Positions 1 to 6,945 of a stretch of 9,342 nucleotides of DNA are shown in pieces. Source of the stretch: Verrucomicrobiales bacterium (GTDB lineage: Bacteria > Verrucomicrobiota > Verrucomicrobiia > Verrucomicrobiales > SLCJ01). Made by a program: the position numbers and the translations under genes. The notes below the pieces were generated by a model. It was not told the origin of the DNA, did not search any database, and was given only the letters and a program-made list of their open reading frames with translations. Every line of letters starts with the position of its first letter. The stretch's first letter is position 1. The stretch lies in assembly GCA_007125835.1 (NCBI GenBank), contig SLCJ01000320.1, positions 1-9,342 on the forward strand, given 5' to 3'.

Positions 1-112
1 AATCCAGGGCACAGCCCCCGCGAATGAAGGCATTGAAGACACCGCATTCCCACGCTACCGTGCCCGCCCCTCTCTGCCCACAATTTCCCACATCGACCCC
101 TCCGCCGCGGCC

Positions 113-1984
113 ATGAGCGATTTTACCCATCCCGAAACCTACGACGTGATCGTGCTTGGTGCTGGCCACGCCGGCGTCGAGGCGGCCCTGGCTTCAGTTC
201 GCCTCGGTGCCCGCACCGGCCTGCTCACCCAGAATCTCGACACCGTCGGACAGATGTCATGCAACCCGGCGATTGGTGGACTCGCCAAAGGGCACATTGT
301 TCGGGAGATCGACGCCCTGGGCGGTGTGATGGGACAGAATGCGGACGCCACAGGCATTCAATTCCGCCTTCTCAATGCATCGAAAGGACCCGCCGTGCGG
401 GCTCCACGCGCACAGTGCGACAAGAAGGCTTACCAGTTCCGTCTCAAGCACATCCTCGAATCGACCCCTGGACTCGACCTCCACCAGGGCAATGCGGCTG
501 AAATTCTTGTCGAGAACGATGCCGTGTGCGGCGTGCGGACGTCGCTGGGGCTTGTGTTGCAGACCTCCTCACTCGTCGTATCGGCGGGCACCTTTATGCG
601 CGGGCTTTTGCATGTGGGAGGGCGACAACAGGCCGGCGGACGCCTGGGTGATGGTGTTTCCACCCTGAGCGACTCGCTGCGCGCCCTGGGCTTCGAAGTC
701 CGCCGCTTCAAGACCGGCACCCCATGCCGCCTCAATGGAAGGTCGATCGATTTTTCGGTCATGGAGCGACAGGATGGCGACACCCCACCACCCCGGTTTT
801 CATTCCGCCCGCTGGAAGAGAACGCCGAACACCCGCTTTTCTCTCTGAATGGAGAGCGCGACGGAGTGTTCCACGTGGAACAATTGCCGTGCTGGATGAC
901 TTACACCGGAGCCCACACACACAAGATCATCCGCGACAACCTGCACCAATCGCCCTTGTATGGCGGAATGATCGAAAGCGTGGGGCCGCGCTATTGCCCG
1001 TCGATTGAGGACAAAGTGGTCAAGTTCGCCGATAAGGAGCGTCACCAAGTCTTTCTGGAGCCGGAGGGTCGGCACACCTTGGAATATTACGTGAATGGGG
1101 TGTCCACCTCGCTGCCCTACGAAGTGCAGCTGCAATTCATTCGCTCCATCCCGGGGCTGGAGCGGGCCGAGATCCTACGGCCGGGCTATGCGGTGGAGTA
1201 TGACTACTGCCCCCCGACTCAACTGCGCGCCACCCTGGAGACCAAAGCCGTGGCAGGCCTCTACTTTGCCGGGCAGATCAATGGCACCTCGGGCTACGAA
1301 GAGGCGGCGGCTCAAGGCTTGATTGCCGGAGCCAACGCCGCCCTTCGCGCACGCGGCGAGGCTCCTTTCGTGCTGCGCCGGGACCAAGCCTACATCGGCG
1401 TGCTCATCGACGATCTGGTGACCAAAGGAGTGCTGGAACCCTACCGCATGTTCACCAGCCGAGCCGAACACCGACTGCTGCTGCGCCAAGACAATGCCGC
1501 CCTGCGGTTGACCCCCGTCGCAGCTTCCATCGGACTGGTCGGCAAAAGCTTTGCCTCACAGGTGCGGGATCGCCAACAATCGCTCGACAAGGCATTGGTC
1601 TGGGTCGCCAAAACACGTCACGAAGGGCTTGCACTGGACCATTGGCTGCGGCGTCCGGAGAACCGCTGGCAGCACCTCCCCGAGGACCTCCGTTCCCGTT
1701 GGCCCGAAGACCTCGCCGAAATCCTTGAAACGGAGGTCAAATTTTCGGGCTACCTCGCGCGTCAGCAGGGTGCCATTGCCAAGATCAAGAAATGGGAGAG
1801 CCGCCCCCTGCCCAGAGGTATTGACTTCAGCACTGTTCGCGGCTTGAAGAAGGAGGCAATTCAAACTCTGCAATCCATTCAGCCTGAAACACTTGGGCAT
1901 GCATCACGAGTGCCGGGGCTGACCCCTGCCGACGTCTCGATCCTGGCAATCTGGCTGGAGAAACAGGGATTCCGCGAATCCTGA
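113..1984 (+). CDS. mnmG: MnmG (GidA), tRNA uridine-5-carboxymethylaminomethyl modification enzyme
   Basis: FAD-dependent enzyme that, with the GTPase MnmE, installs the (carboxymethyl)aminomethyl group on C5 of the wobble uridine of certain tRNAs in the cytoplasm. The 623-residue protein has the usual full length. Seen in the sequence: the N-terminal FAD-binding GAGHAGVEAA (residues 16-25); SCNPAIGG with Cys50, matching the reactive Cys47 of E. coli; the first family signature GPRYCPSIEDK with Cys295, matching E. coli Cys277; and the second signature AGQINGTSGYEEAAAQG from residue 386. The C-terminal helical MnmE-binding region is present (GYLARQQ, then HASRVPGLTPADVSILA). The ATG at 113 gives the expected short lead before the FAD motif. 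No Shine-Dalgarno sequence precedes it. The 112 bases upstream hold only a weak promoter candidate (TTGAAG 33-38, TACCGT 56-61). Neither mnmE nor rsmG, frequent neighbours elsewhere, is in the window. Confidence 0.98.
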   Translation: MSDFTHPETYDVIVLGAGHAGVEAALASVRLGARTGLLTQNLDTVGQMSCNPAIGGLAKGHIVREIDALGGVMGQNADATGIQFRLLNASKGPAVRAPRAQCDKKAYQFRLKHILESTPGLDLHQGNAAEILVENDAVCGVRTSLGLVLQTSSLVVSAGTFMRGLLHVGGRQQAGGRLGDGVSTLSDSLRALGFEVRRFKTGTPCRLNGRSIDFSVMERQDGDTPPPRFSFRPLEENAEHPLFSLNGERDGVFHVEQLPCWMTYTGAHTHKIIRDNLHQSPLYGGMIESVGPRYCPSIEDKVVKFADKERHQVFLEPEGRHTLEYYVNGVSTSLPYEVQLQFIRSIPGLERAEILRPGYAVEYDYCPPTQLRATLETKAVAGLYFAGQINGTSGYEEAAAQGLIAGANAALRARGEAPFVLRRDQAYIGVLIDDLVTKGVLEPYRMFTSRAEHRLLLRQDNAALRLTPVAASIGLVGKSFASQVRDRQQSLDKALVWVAKTRHEGLALDHWLRRPENRWQHLPEDLRSRWPEDLAEILETEVKFSGYLARQQGAIAKIKKWESRPLPRGIDFSTVRGLKKEAIQTLQSIQPETLGHASRVPGLTPADVSILAIWLEKQGFRES

Positions 1985-2017
1985 GGCGGCTCACCAAGGA
2001 AGGCCACCCCCGGACCC

Positions 2018-2905
2018 TCAGCGGACATCGCGGGTGACCATCGTGCCGGGACGAGTCCACGCCCCGGGTCCGAGTTTCCGCCCAGGGTAAATCCCCGTGT
2101 GGATTCCCGTGCGCACCCCGTCGCCCGCCACACAGCCGAACTTCCGACGTCCGGTATCAATCAGAACTCCGTCCACCTCGCTGCGGTGATTGGCACCATC
2201 GTGGCGAAAATTGGCGGTCATCGTGCCCGCCCCGAAATTCACATCCGATCCGAGAATGCTGTCGCCCACATAGCTCAGATGGCTGACCGCCGACCCACTG
2301 CCAAGGATGCTGTTCTTAATTTCGACCCCATGCCCCACCCTCACGCCTTCTCCCAGCACCACATCGCCGCGCAGAAAGCAATTCGGGCCCAACACACAAC
2401 CCGGCCCGGCGAGAACACGCCCTGATACCACCACTCCCGGCAGCACCCGACACCCCTCTCCGAGGCGCATCCAGCCCTCGACCCACACCCCTGAATTCAT
2501 CGCAACCACCTGATTCTGAGACTCTTCCGTCTCCAAAGCCGTCAGCAAATCCGCCACCACCAGAAACAAATCCCAGGGATGCCGTACGAGCCGCGATTCC
2601 CCGGCCTCCAGACACGGACCCCCCGCACCACCCGGCTCCACATGCGCCAACAAGGCTCCGGAGCCATCGATCAGGCGGGTGCCCGGTCGGGCGCCACCCA
2701 GCGTCCGCAAATCCTCCGCGCCCAACCAGGCAAAGGGAGCCCGCGACACGCCCTCTGGCATGCGGCCCCCATCCGGAAGCCAATCCCCCAGGCGCTTCCC
2801 CGCGACAACCCAATCAAACAGGTCCCCCGGAGCCGCCAAGGGCCACCACAAGGCGCCGCAATCAACAGCATCAGGTGTCGCGCTGCCGGAATTTCCTTCG
2901 CTCAT
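2018..2905 (-). CDS. Left-handed beta-helix acyltransferase-like protein (GlmU C-terminal-domain-like)
   Basis: A 295-residue protein whose second half (about residues 136-291) is a hexapeptide-repeat left-handed beta-helix. It most resembles the acetyltransferase half of GlmU, which makes N-acetylglucosamine-1-phosphate. GlmU-type features seen: FLRGDVVLG (Arg179), VEIKNS (Lys197), SHLSYVGDS (His209, Tyr212; the His aligns with the E. coli catalytic base His363), VNFGAGTMTAN (Asn232) and a C-terminal GRRKFGCVAGD..TGI..GIYPGRKLGP segment that recalls archaeal GlmU-like proteins. The first 130 residues lack the GxGxRM-type nucleotidyltransferase motif. They carry an HPWDLF motif (109-114) like the linker before the helix in archaeal and Bacteroidetes GlmU-like proteins. 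It may therefore be a stand-alone sugar-phosphate acetyltransferase or a diverged paralogue; the substrate is an inference. It converges on mnmG with a 33-nt gap and diverges from the PEP-CTERM gene. No Shine-Dalgarno sequence precedes the ATG. Confidence 0.9.
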   Translation of the reverse strand: MSEGNSGSATPDAVDCGALWWPLAAPGDLFDWVVAGKRLGDWLPDGGRMPEGVSRAPFAWLGAEDLRTLGGARPGTRLIDGSGALLAHVEPGGAGGPCLEAGESRLVRHPWDLFLVVADLLTALETEESQNQVVAMNSGVWVEGWMRLGEGCRVLPGVVVSGRVLAGPGCVLGPNCFLRGDVVLGEGVRVGHGVEIKNSILGSGSAVSHLSYVGDSILGSDVNFGAGTMTANFRHDGANHRSEVDGVLIDTGRRKFGCVAGDGVRTGIHTGIYPGRKLGPGAWTRPGTMVTRDVR

Positions 2906-2911
2906 ACTGCG

Positions 2912-2939
2912 AGAATAGCGGCCTCCCCCGACAAATCAA
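2912..2939 (-). promoter_or_regulatory. Candidate promoter of the beta-helix gene, possibly leaderless
   Basis: On the minus strand, TTGATT (complement of 2934-2939) and TATTCT (complement of 2912-2917) are separated by 16 nt, a sigma70-like arrangement. The -10 box ends 6 nt before the ATG, so transcription would begin at or next to the start codon and give a leaderless mRNA. This fits the missing Shine-Dalgarno sequence. Both boxes are 4 of 6 matches, so chance is possible. Confidence 0.35.
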
Positions 2940-2952
2940 CACACCTCACCCG

Positions 2953-3012
2953 AAAAATTTTTTACGAAATGCATAAACCTCATTGACTCTCAGCACATTT
3001 TTTTAGTAAGAT
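2953..3012 (+). promoter_or_regulatory. Candidate sigma70-type promoter with A/T tracts for the PEP-CTERM gene
   Basis: TTGACT (2983-2988) and TAAGAT (3007-3012) lie 18 nt apart. An A/T-rich stretch (2953-2977, starting with AAAAATTTTTT) sits just upstream, where an UP element would be expected. Transcription would start near 3019 and give a 5' leader of about 75 nt. That leader holds a small hairpin (CGGTG 3045-3049, loop TGG, CACCG 3053-3057). This AT-rich block stands out from the GC-rich surroundings, which supports a regulatory role. Confidence 0.5.
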
Positions 3013-3092
3013 CGTAGAAAATCGGCTTTTTTACTTCGCAGACTCGGTGTGGCACCGCAGAACATCATCACAACCCTAAACACCATCAATCT

Positions 3093-3788
3093 ATGAAACT
3101 GTCGTATCTTCTCGCTGGCTTCGCCACTCTAGCCCTGCCCCTGAGCTTCGCTCAAGCCGTCAACTATGCAGGCAATGGAAACTCCGGTTTTGGAGGAGTC
3201 ATCAGCTCCCTCGACATCGTAGACGACGGCACAAACATTACCTTTACCTTAAACAGGGGTCCTGGAGATCTAAATGATGCTTTTGTGTTATACATAAGCG
3301 CCGCATCCGGCGGCTTCAATACCACCGAGAATTTTACTGACTGGGACGACCCTCTTCGCCGCGCCATTTCCGGATTCGACGGGGCCAACCGTTCCACCGT
3401 CAACCTTCCCTTCAACGCAGGCTTTGGACTCGGCTTGGAGCCTGGTTTTTCAGGCCTCTGGTCGCTTGTCGAAGGAGGCACCCATAACTTTGTCGCCATC
3501 GCAAATGCTGCCCCAGGCGGAAACAGCCAACCATCCTACGCCATGACAGTGTCGCTCGCCAACCTCGGCCTCAATCCAGGCGACTCCTTCCAATTTGTCG
3601 GCACCTACCTCAACCCAGAAAATGCCTTCCGCTCCAATGAAGGCATCGGTGATGGCCTCCCCTCCGACAACCCGGGACAGTCCGATGTAACCTTTACCGG
3701 CAGTCGGCTCTACACAACGATCCCCGAGCCCACCTCCGCCCTGCTGGCAGGCTTCGGTTTGCTGGCCCTGCTGCGCCGCCGACGTTGA
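3093..3788 (+). CDS. PEP-CTERM sorting domain protein of unknown function, exported
   Basis: A 231-residue exported protein. It starts with a signal peptide (Lys2, hydrophobic core about 5-19, likely cleavage after AQA at residue 22). It ends with a PEP-CTERM tail: IPEPTSA (PEP at 211-213), a short hydrophobic helix and four terminal arginines. In this family the tail is recognised by an exosortase in the inner membrane and the protein is processed for surface or matrix display; no exosortase gene is in the window. The middle is rich in Gly, Asn, Asp and Ser, with alternating polar and hydrophobic stretches (for example DDGTNITFTLNRG and DAFVLYISAASGGFN), suggesting an extracellular beta-sandwich. 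I do not recognise a catalytic motif, and the function is unknown. It is monocistronic by context: its own promoter region lies upstream and a strong terminator downstream. The ATG has no Shine-Dalgarno sequence. Confidence 0.93.
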   Translation: MKLSYLLAGFATLALPLSFAQAVNYAGNGNSGFGGVISSLDIVDDGTNITFTLNRGPGDLNDAFVLYISAASGGFNTTENFTDWDDPLRRAISGFDGANRSTVNLPFNAGFGLGLEPGFSGLWSLVEGGTHNFVAIANAAPGGNSQPSYAMTVSLANLGLNPGDSFQFVGTYLNPENAFRSNEGIGDGLPSDNPGQSDVTFTGSRLYTTIPEPTSALLAGFGLLALLRRRR

Positions 3789-3833
3789 GCTTCTTAAGGC
3801 TCTTTCCAGAACCTCTCATTCTCACAACCCCCG

Positions 3834-3869
3834 GACCCCTGCGGAGCCTCGGCCCGCAGGGGTCGTTTT
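3834..3869 (+). terminator. Rho-independent-type terminator after the PEP-CTERM gene
   Basis: A perfect 11-bp stem (GACCCCTGCGG at 3834-3844 with CCGCAGGGGTC at 3854-3864) closes a 9-nt loop and is followed one base later by TTTT (3866-3869). It lies 46 nt after the stop codon. The T tract is short, but the GC-rich stem is long, so termination is likely and should insulate the efflux operon from the upstream gene. Confidence 0.85.
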
Positions 3870-3891
3870 GTGTGCTGCGAAAAGGAAAATC

Positions 3892-3969
3892 ATGCTACCA
3901 GATTCGGAGCGGCCATGTCATCTTGATCCCCGGCGCGTGTTGTGTTCTTTCGAAGGTATGGTAGTGTGA
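3892..3969 (+). CDS. Possible 25-residue leader peptide
   Basis: A short frame begins at ATG 3892 and ends with TGA at 3967-3969, encoding 25 residues with a DPRRVLC segment in the middle. AAGGA (3882-3886) lies 5 nt before the ATG, one of the few well-placed Shine-Dalgarno sequences in the window. The stop codon is followed within 2 nt by a hairpin (3972-3993), an arrangement seen in leader-peptide attenuators. Against it: no clear promoter lies between the terminator at 3869 and this ORF, and frames this short arise easily by chance. Confidence 0.25.
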   Translation: MLPDSERPCHLDPRRVLCSFEGMVV

Positions 3970-3971
3970 GC

Positions 3972-4015
3972 CCTTGCCTGGTTTGGGGTAAGGCTGCGGG
4001 GACATGGAAAGTCCC
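3972..4015 (+). promoter_or_regulatory. Two tandem hairpins in the efflux operon leader
   Basis: Hairpin 1 pairs CCTTGCC (3972-3978) with GGTAAGG (3987-3993), including one G-U pair, over an 8-nt loop. Hairpin 2 pairs GGGAC (3999-4003) with GTCCC (4011-4015) over a 7-nt loop. Neither is followed by a T tract, so they are not ordinary terminators. They could belong to a structured 5' leader, but conservation has not been checked. Confidence 0.35.
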
Positions 4016-4035
4016 GATGCACTCCTGCCCACCTT

Positions 4036-4055
4036 TCTTTCACTCGAATGAAAGA
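4036..4055. promoter_or_regulatory. 20-bp near-palindrome, candidate operator
   Basis: TCTTTCA (4036-4042) and TGAAAGA (4049-4055) are perfect inverted 7-mers around C-TCGA-A, so 18 of 20 positions are symmetric. It lies about 87 nt upstream of the likely ATG of the efflux operon. Symmetric sites of this size are typical of dimeric repressors such as TetR- or MarR-family regulators, but no regulator gene is in the window. It could also be read as a hairpin in the leader RNA. Confidence 0.45.
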
Positions 4056-4142
4056 TCGCCCTGAAATTTCCCTTCTTACCAGGCCAACAATCGATCTCCC
4101 AGCAATCGCCTGTGCCTGGCGTTGGTCGGCACGCAAACCATA

Positions 4143-5720
4143 ATGATTCCCCCGCATTCCATTTCCCCCTCCTTGCGAATCTATTTTCGCGGCTTGATCG
4201 CCGCGATGCTCTGCCTTGCGGCTGTCATGCCATGTGGGGCGGAGGGGAGCGATGGGGCAAGCAACCCGGAAACGGTGCTGCGTCTCTCGGTGGAGGATGC
4301 CGTGCTGATGGCACTTGAGGGAAATCCGGAGCTGCGGATCCAGAGGCTCGAGCCGGTAATGGCTGGCACATTCGAAGCGCTGGAGCGCGCCCGCTTTGAT
4401 CCCGTGCTCAATGCCGAAATCGTCGGCACGCGTGAGCGCACCGAACGATTTCCCGACGAACTGCGTGAACCAATCAGCGACCTGCGCGAATCAAGCACCG
4501 CCTCGCTGGGCCTGCGCCGCGAGTTTCCATCGGGCACCGAACTCGACCTGGGTATCGACTACCAAATCACCGATTCGGACCGGGTCGACGTCGCCCAGCA
4601 CCGTCTACGGGGTGGCATTACCTTGACCCAGGCATTGCTGCAAGGCCGGGGCCGGGCGGCCAATCTGGCGGACTTGCGCCGCGCGCGCCTTGACTTGCAG
4701 GCTTCGGAGTACGAATTCCGGGCCTTTGCCGAGTCATTGACGAGCGAGGTTGAAATTGCCTACTGGAACTACGTGCTGGCGGAGAGCGAACTGGAAATTT
4801 TCGAGTCTTCGCTCGACCTGGCGCGTCGCCAGCGAGACGCCACCCGTGAACGCATCGAGTTGGGCCAAACGGCGGGAGTCGAGATCACTGCGGCCGAGGC
4901 CGAAGTGGCGCTGCGCCGCCAAGACCTGATCGACGCACACGCAGCCAAGGAAACCCTGCGCCTCACACTTGTGCGATTGATCCAACCGGGACATACAGGA
5001 GAGGGCATTTGGAACGCACGCCTGGAAGCCGTCGACACGCCGACCACGCCTGATGTGGACCTGGATCAGGCGGCCGTTCATGCGCGGGCAGCCCGCGAGT
5101 GGCGGCCCGAGATTCACGAAGCACGCCTTCGCCTCGCCAACCGGAAACTCGAAGTGGTCCAAACCCGCGACGGGCTTCTGCCGCGCCTCGATTTTTTCAT
5201 CCGTCTCGGCAAGACAGGATTTTCCGACTCGTTTGGGCGTGCCGTGGCCAATCTCGATGGGGATGGGTATGATGTGAGCACCGGCCTGCGCTTTGAGATG
5301 CCCTTGGGGCGTCGAGCGGAGCAAGCACAACACCTGCGTGCAGGCCTGGATCAAGAAAGCGCCGCTCTGAGTCTGGAAAACCTAATCCGCCTGGTTGAAC
5401 ACGATGCCCTTGCCGCCCATACCGAGGCGGTGCGTGCCCGCGCACAAATCGGCGCCAGTGCCGTGACCCGCCGACTTCAGGAGGAACTGCTGCGAACAGA
5501 AACAGACAAATTCGAAACCGGGCTCGCCACAGCACTTGATGTGGCTCTTGTTCAGCGCGACCTGCTACAGTCCAGAATTGCCGAGGTGAAGGCGGTTGTC
5601 GATTTCCGCAAGGCGCTTGTCTCGCTGTATCGCCTGGAAGGCACACTGCTCGCCCGCCGCGGCATCGGCCCGCCCCTGCCCTCGCCCGTGGAACCCCTCG
5701 TCCAGGAAACGCAGCAATGA
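4143..5720 (+). CDS. TolC-family outer membrane efflux channel
   Basis: Outer membrane factor that forms the exit duct of a tripartite pump, as a trimer with a beta-barrel in the outer membrane and a long periplasmic alpha-barrel. The 525-residue protein has a signal peptide (hydrophobic core about residues 17-29, cleavage near 33). It then has two outer-membrane-efflux repeats: the first opens with LSVEDAVLMALEGNPEL (49-64) and includes the typical ITLTQALLQGRGRAANLADLRRAR segment; the second begins near residue 305 with REWRPEIHEARLRLANRKLEV. Long Ala/Glu/Arg-rich helices flank both. The frame is open from a TTG at 4122, but ATG 4143 gives a better signal peptide and is preferred; neither has a Shine-Dalgarno sequence. 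It is the first gene of a four-gene operon and overlaps the adaptor gene by ATGA. Assignment to the family is firm; the substrate is unknown. Confidence 0.95.
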   Translation: MIPPHSISPSLRIYFRGLIAAMLCLAAVMPCGAEGSDGASNPETVLRLSVEDAVLMALEGNPELRIQRLEPVMAGTFEALERARFDPVLNAEIVGTRERTERFPDELREPISDLRESSTASLGLRREFPSGTELDLGIDYQITDSDRVDVAQHRLRGGITLTQALLQGRGRAANLADLRRARLDLQASEYEFRAFAESLTSEVEIAYWNYVLAESELEIFESSLDLARRQRDATRERIELGQTAGVEITAAEAEVALRRQDLIDAHAAKETLRLTLVRLIQPGHTGEGIWNARLEAVDTPTTPDVDLDQAAVHARAAREWRPEIHEARLRLANRKLEVVQTRDGLLPRLDFFIRLGKTGFSDSFGRAVANLDGDGYDVSTGLRFEMPLGRRAEQAQHLRAGLDQESAALSLENLIRLVEHDALAAHTEAVRARAQIGASAVTRRLQEELLRTETDKFETGLATALDVALVQRDLLQSRIAEVKAVVDFRKALVSLYRLEGTLLARRGIGPPLPSPVEPLVQETQQ

Positions 5721-6925
5721 ACGAAAATTCAAAACCCGGAAAAACAGGAAGATATACACTGCTTTTCGTCATCGCGCTTATTGGCGGGGCGGCTTGGTAC
5801 TTCTGGTGGCACGACTCAGGCGCGAATTCGCTGCCCCCGCTGCTCACCGTCGAAGCGGACCGCGGTAGCCTGGAACAGACGGTGCTCGCCACCGGAAAAT
5901 TGGAGCCTCGCCTCACGGTTGAGGTGGGATCCCAGATTTCAGGAAACATTGCTGAAGTTCTCGTGGATTTTAATTCCCGTGTCGAAAAAGGACAGGTGCT
6001 GGCACGGCTCGATACCACCGGATTCGAGGCCGATGTTCGTGAAGCCGAGGCGGAGCTTGAGAGCGCGGATGCGGCCCTGGATCTGGCCAGGATCGAGGCC
6101 AACCGACTTGAACAATTGCGCGAGCGCGACCTCGTCGCGCAGGCAGAACTCGACCAGGCCAAGGCGCACTACTCTCAAGCCAGTGCGGCACGCCGCACCC
6201 GCCTTCATGTTCTCGAGCGGGCGCAGACCGAATTGGCTCGCTGCACCATCTATTCCCCAATCGATGGCATCGTCATTTCGCGCGATATCGATGTCGGACA
6301 GACCGTAGCCGCCAGCATGACGGCGCCCGTGCTGTTCACCATAGCCAACGACCTGCGGAAGATGCACATCCATGCCCAAGTGCCCGAGGCCGACATTGGA
6401 GGCATTCGCGCGGGCCAACGCGCCACCTTTACGGTGGATGCCTACCGCCATGATTTCTCCGGAGAGGTCGTTCAGGTGCGCAATCAGCCCATCGTCGAAT
6501 CCAATGTGGTGATGTATGACACAATCATCGAAGTGGAAAACCCCGAACACCTGCTCAAACCCGGGATGACGGCGACCGTGTCTATTGTCACTGCCGCGAA
6601 ATCAGACGTCCTTCGCGTGCGCAATACGGCACTGCGGGCCCGCCTTCCCGACCAGATCCGCCCGCCCGCACCAGACCTTCCAAGCCCCGACGATGCAGCG
6701 GAGGGAGAAAGCTGGCACGCCGTGTGGTTGGTCAGCGGCGAAGGAGGCGATGCGCGCATTGAGCCCAGGGCCGTGCGCGCCGGCATGAGCGATGGCGTGC
6801 ACACCGAAATTCTCGATGGGCTTGCCGAGGGCGACCTTCTCGCCATCGGAGTCGATGTGGCCGCGCAGAGGGAAAGTCCTTCGCGGGGATCGAACATCCT
6901 CGGGCCCGAACCCGCGCGCTTCTAA
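5717..6925 (+). CDS. MacA-like periplasmic adaptor (HlyD/RND-type membrane fusion protein)
   Basis: Periplasmic adaptor that links the inner-membrane ABC transporter to the outer membrane channel. The 402 residues show an N-terminal membrane anchor (about 13-31), the first half of a lipoyl domain (about 65-99, VEVGSQISGNIAEVLVDFNSRVEKGQVLARLD), a helical hairpin (about 103-172), the second lipoyl half with the MacA-type YSPIDGIVISRDIDVGQTVAAS (179-200), a beta-barrel (about 215-295, EADIGGIRAGQ and LKPGMTATVSI), and a membrane-proximal domain. A Pro/Asp-rich insert (about 312-332) lies in that last domain, making it slightly longer than E. coli MacA. Its start overlaps the channel gene's stop (ATGA 5717-5720), and an AGGA lies 9 nt upstream, inside the preceding gene. 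The ATPase gene follows after 20 nt. Family and role are clear; the substrate is not. Confidence 0.95.
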   Translation: MNENSKPGKTGRYTLLFVIALIGGAAWYFWWHDSGANSLPPLLTVEADRGSLEQTVLATGKLEPRLTVEVGSQISGNIAEVLVDFNSRVEKGQVLARLDTTGFEADVREAEAELESADAALDLARIEANRLEQLRERDLVAQAELDQAKAHYSQASAARRTRLHVLERAQTELARCTIYSPIDGIVISRDIDVGQTVAASMTAPVLFTIANDLRKMHIHAQVPEADIGGIRAGQRATFTVDAYRHDFSGEVVQVRNQPIVESNVVMYDTIIEVENPEHLLKPGMTATVSIVTAAKSDVLRVRNTALRARLPDQIRPPAPDLPSPDDAAEGESWHAVWLVSGEGGDARIEPRAVRAGMSDGVHTEILDGLAEGDLLAIGVDVAAQRESPSRGSNILGPEPARF

Positions 6926-6945
6926 ACCAAGCCCCCCACAGCGCC

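Larger units (their letters stand above)
3870..4142 (+). other. Leader region upstream of the efflux operon, no long gene
   Basis: These 273 bases lie between the terminator and the most likely start of the TolC-type gene; with the terminator the gene-free gap exceeds 350 bases. It holds one possible very short ORF (3892-3969), two small hairpins (3972-3993 and 3999-4015) and a near-palindrome (4036-4055), listed separately. I found no strong promoter; the best weak pair is TTGTGT (3940-3945) and TAGTGT (3962-3967). It matches no riboswitch class that I recognise. A 79-codon frame on the opposite strand shows no protein-like features. Confidence 0.6.

Noticed and set aside
1985..2017. Bidirectional terminator between the convergent mnmG and beta-helix genes
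   Set aside because: Only 33 nt, with no inverted repeat followed by a T tract on either strand.
3050..3065. TGGCAC resembling the -24 box of a sigma54 promoter before the PEP-CTERM gene, of interest because some PEP-CTERM genes are sigma54-controlled
   Set aside because: The -12 TTGC element is absent at the required spacing (AACA there), and a better sigma70-like promoter lies upstream.
4122..4142. TTG start at 4122 for the TolC-type gene
   Set aside because: It would add seven residues before a good ATG without improving the signal peptide, and has no Shine-Dalgarno sequence.
3918..4157. A 79-codon minus-strand frame in the leader region
   Set aside because: No Shine-Dalgarno sequence, no recognisable motif, and it runs into the start of the channel gene; most likely chance.
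4734..5354. A 206-codon minus-strand frame inside the channel gene
   Set aside because: Antisense shadow of a clearly coding region, with no supporting motif or start context.
5197..6162. A 321-codon open frame on the minus strand across the channel and adaptor genes
   Set aside because: It lies wholly opposite two well-supported genes, is Ser/Arg/Ala-rich in the way antisense frames of GC-rich genes are, and shows no domain.
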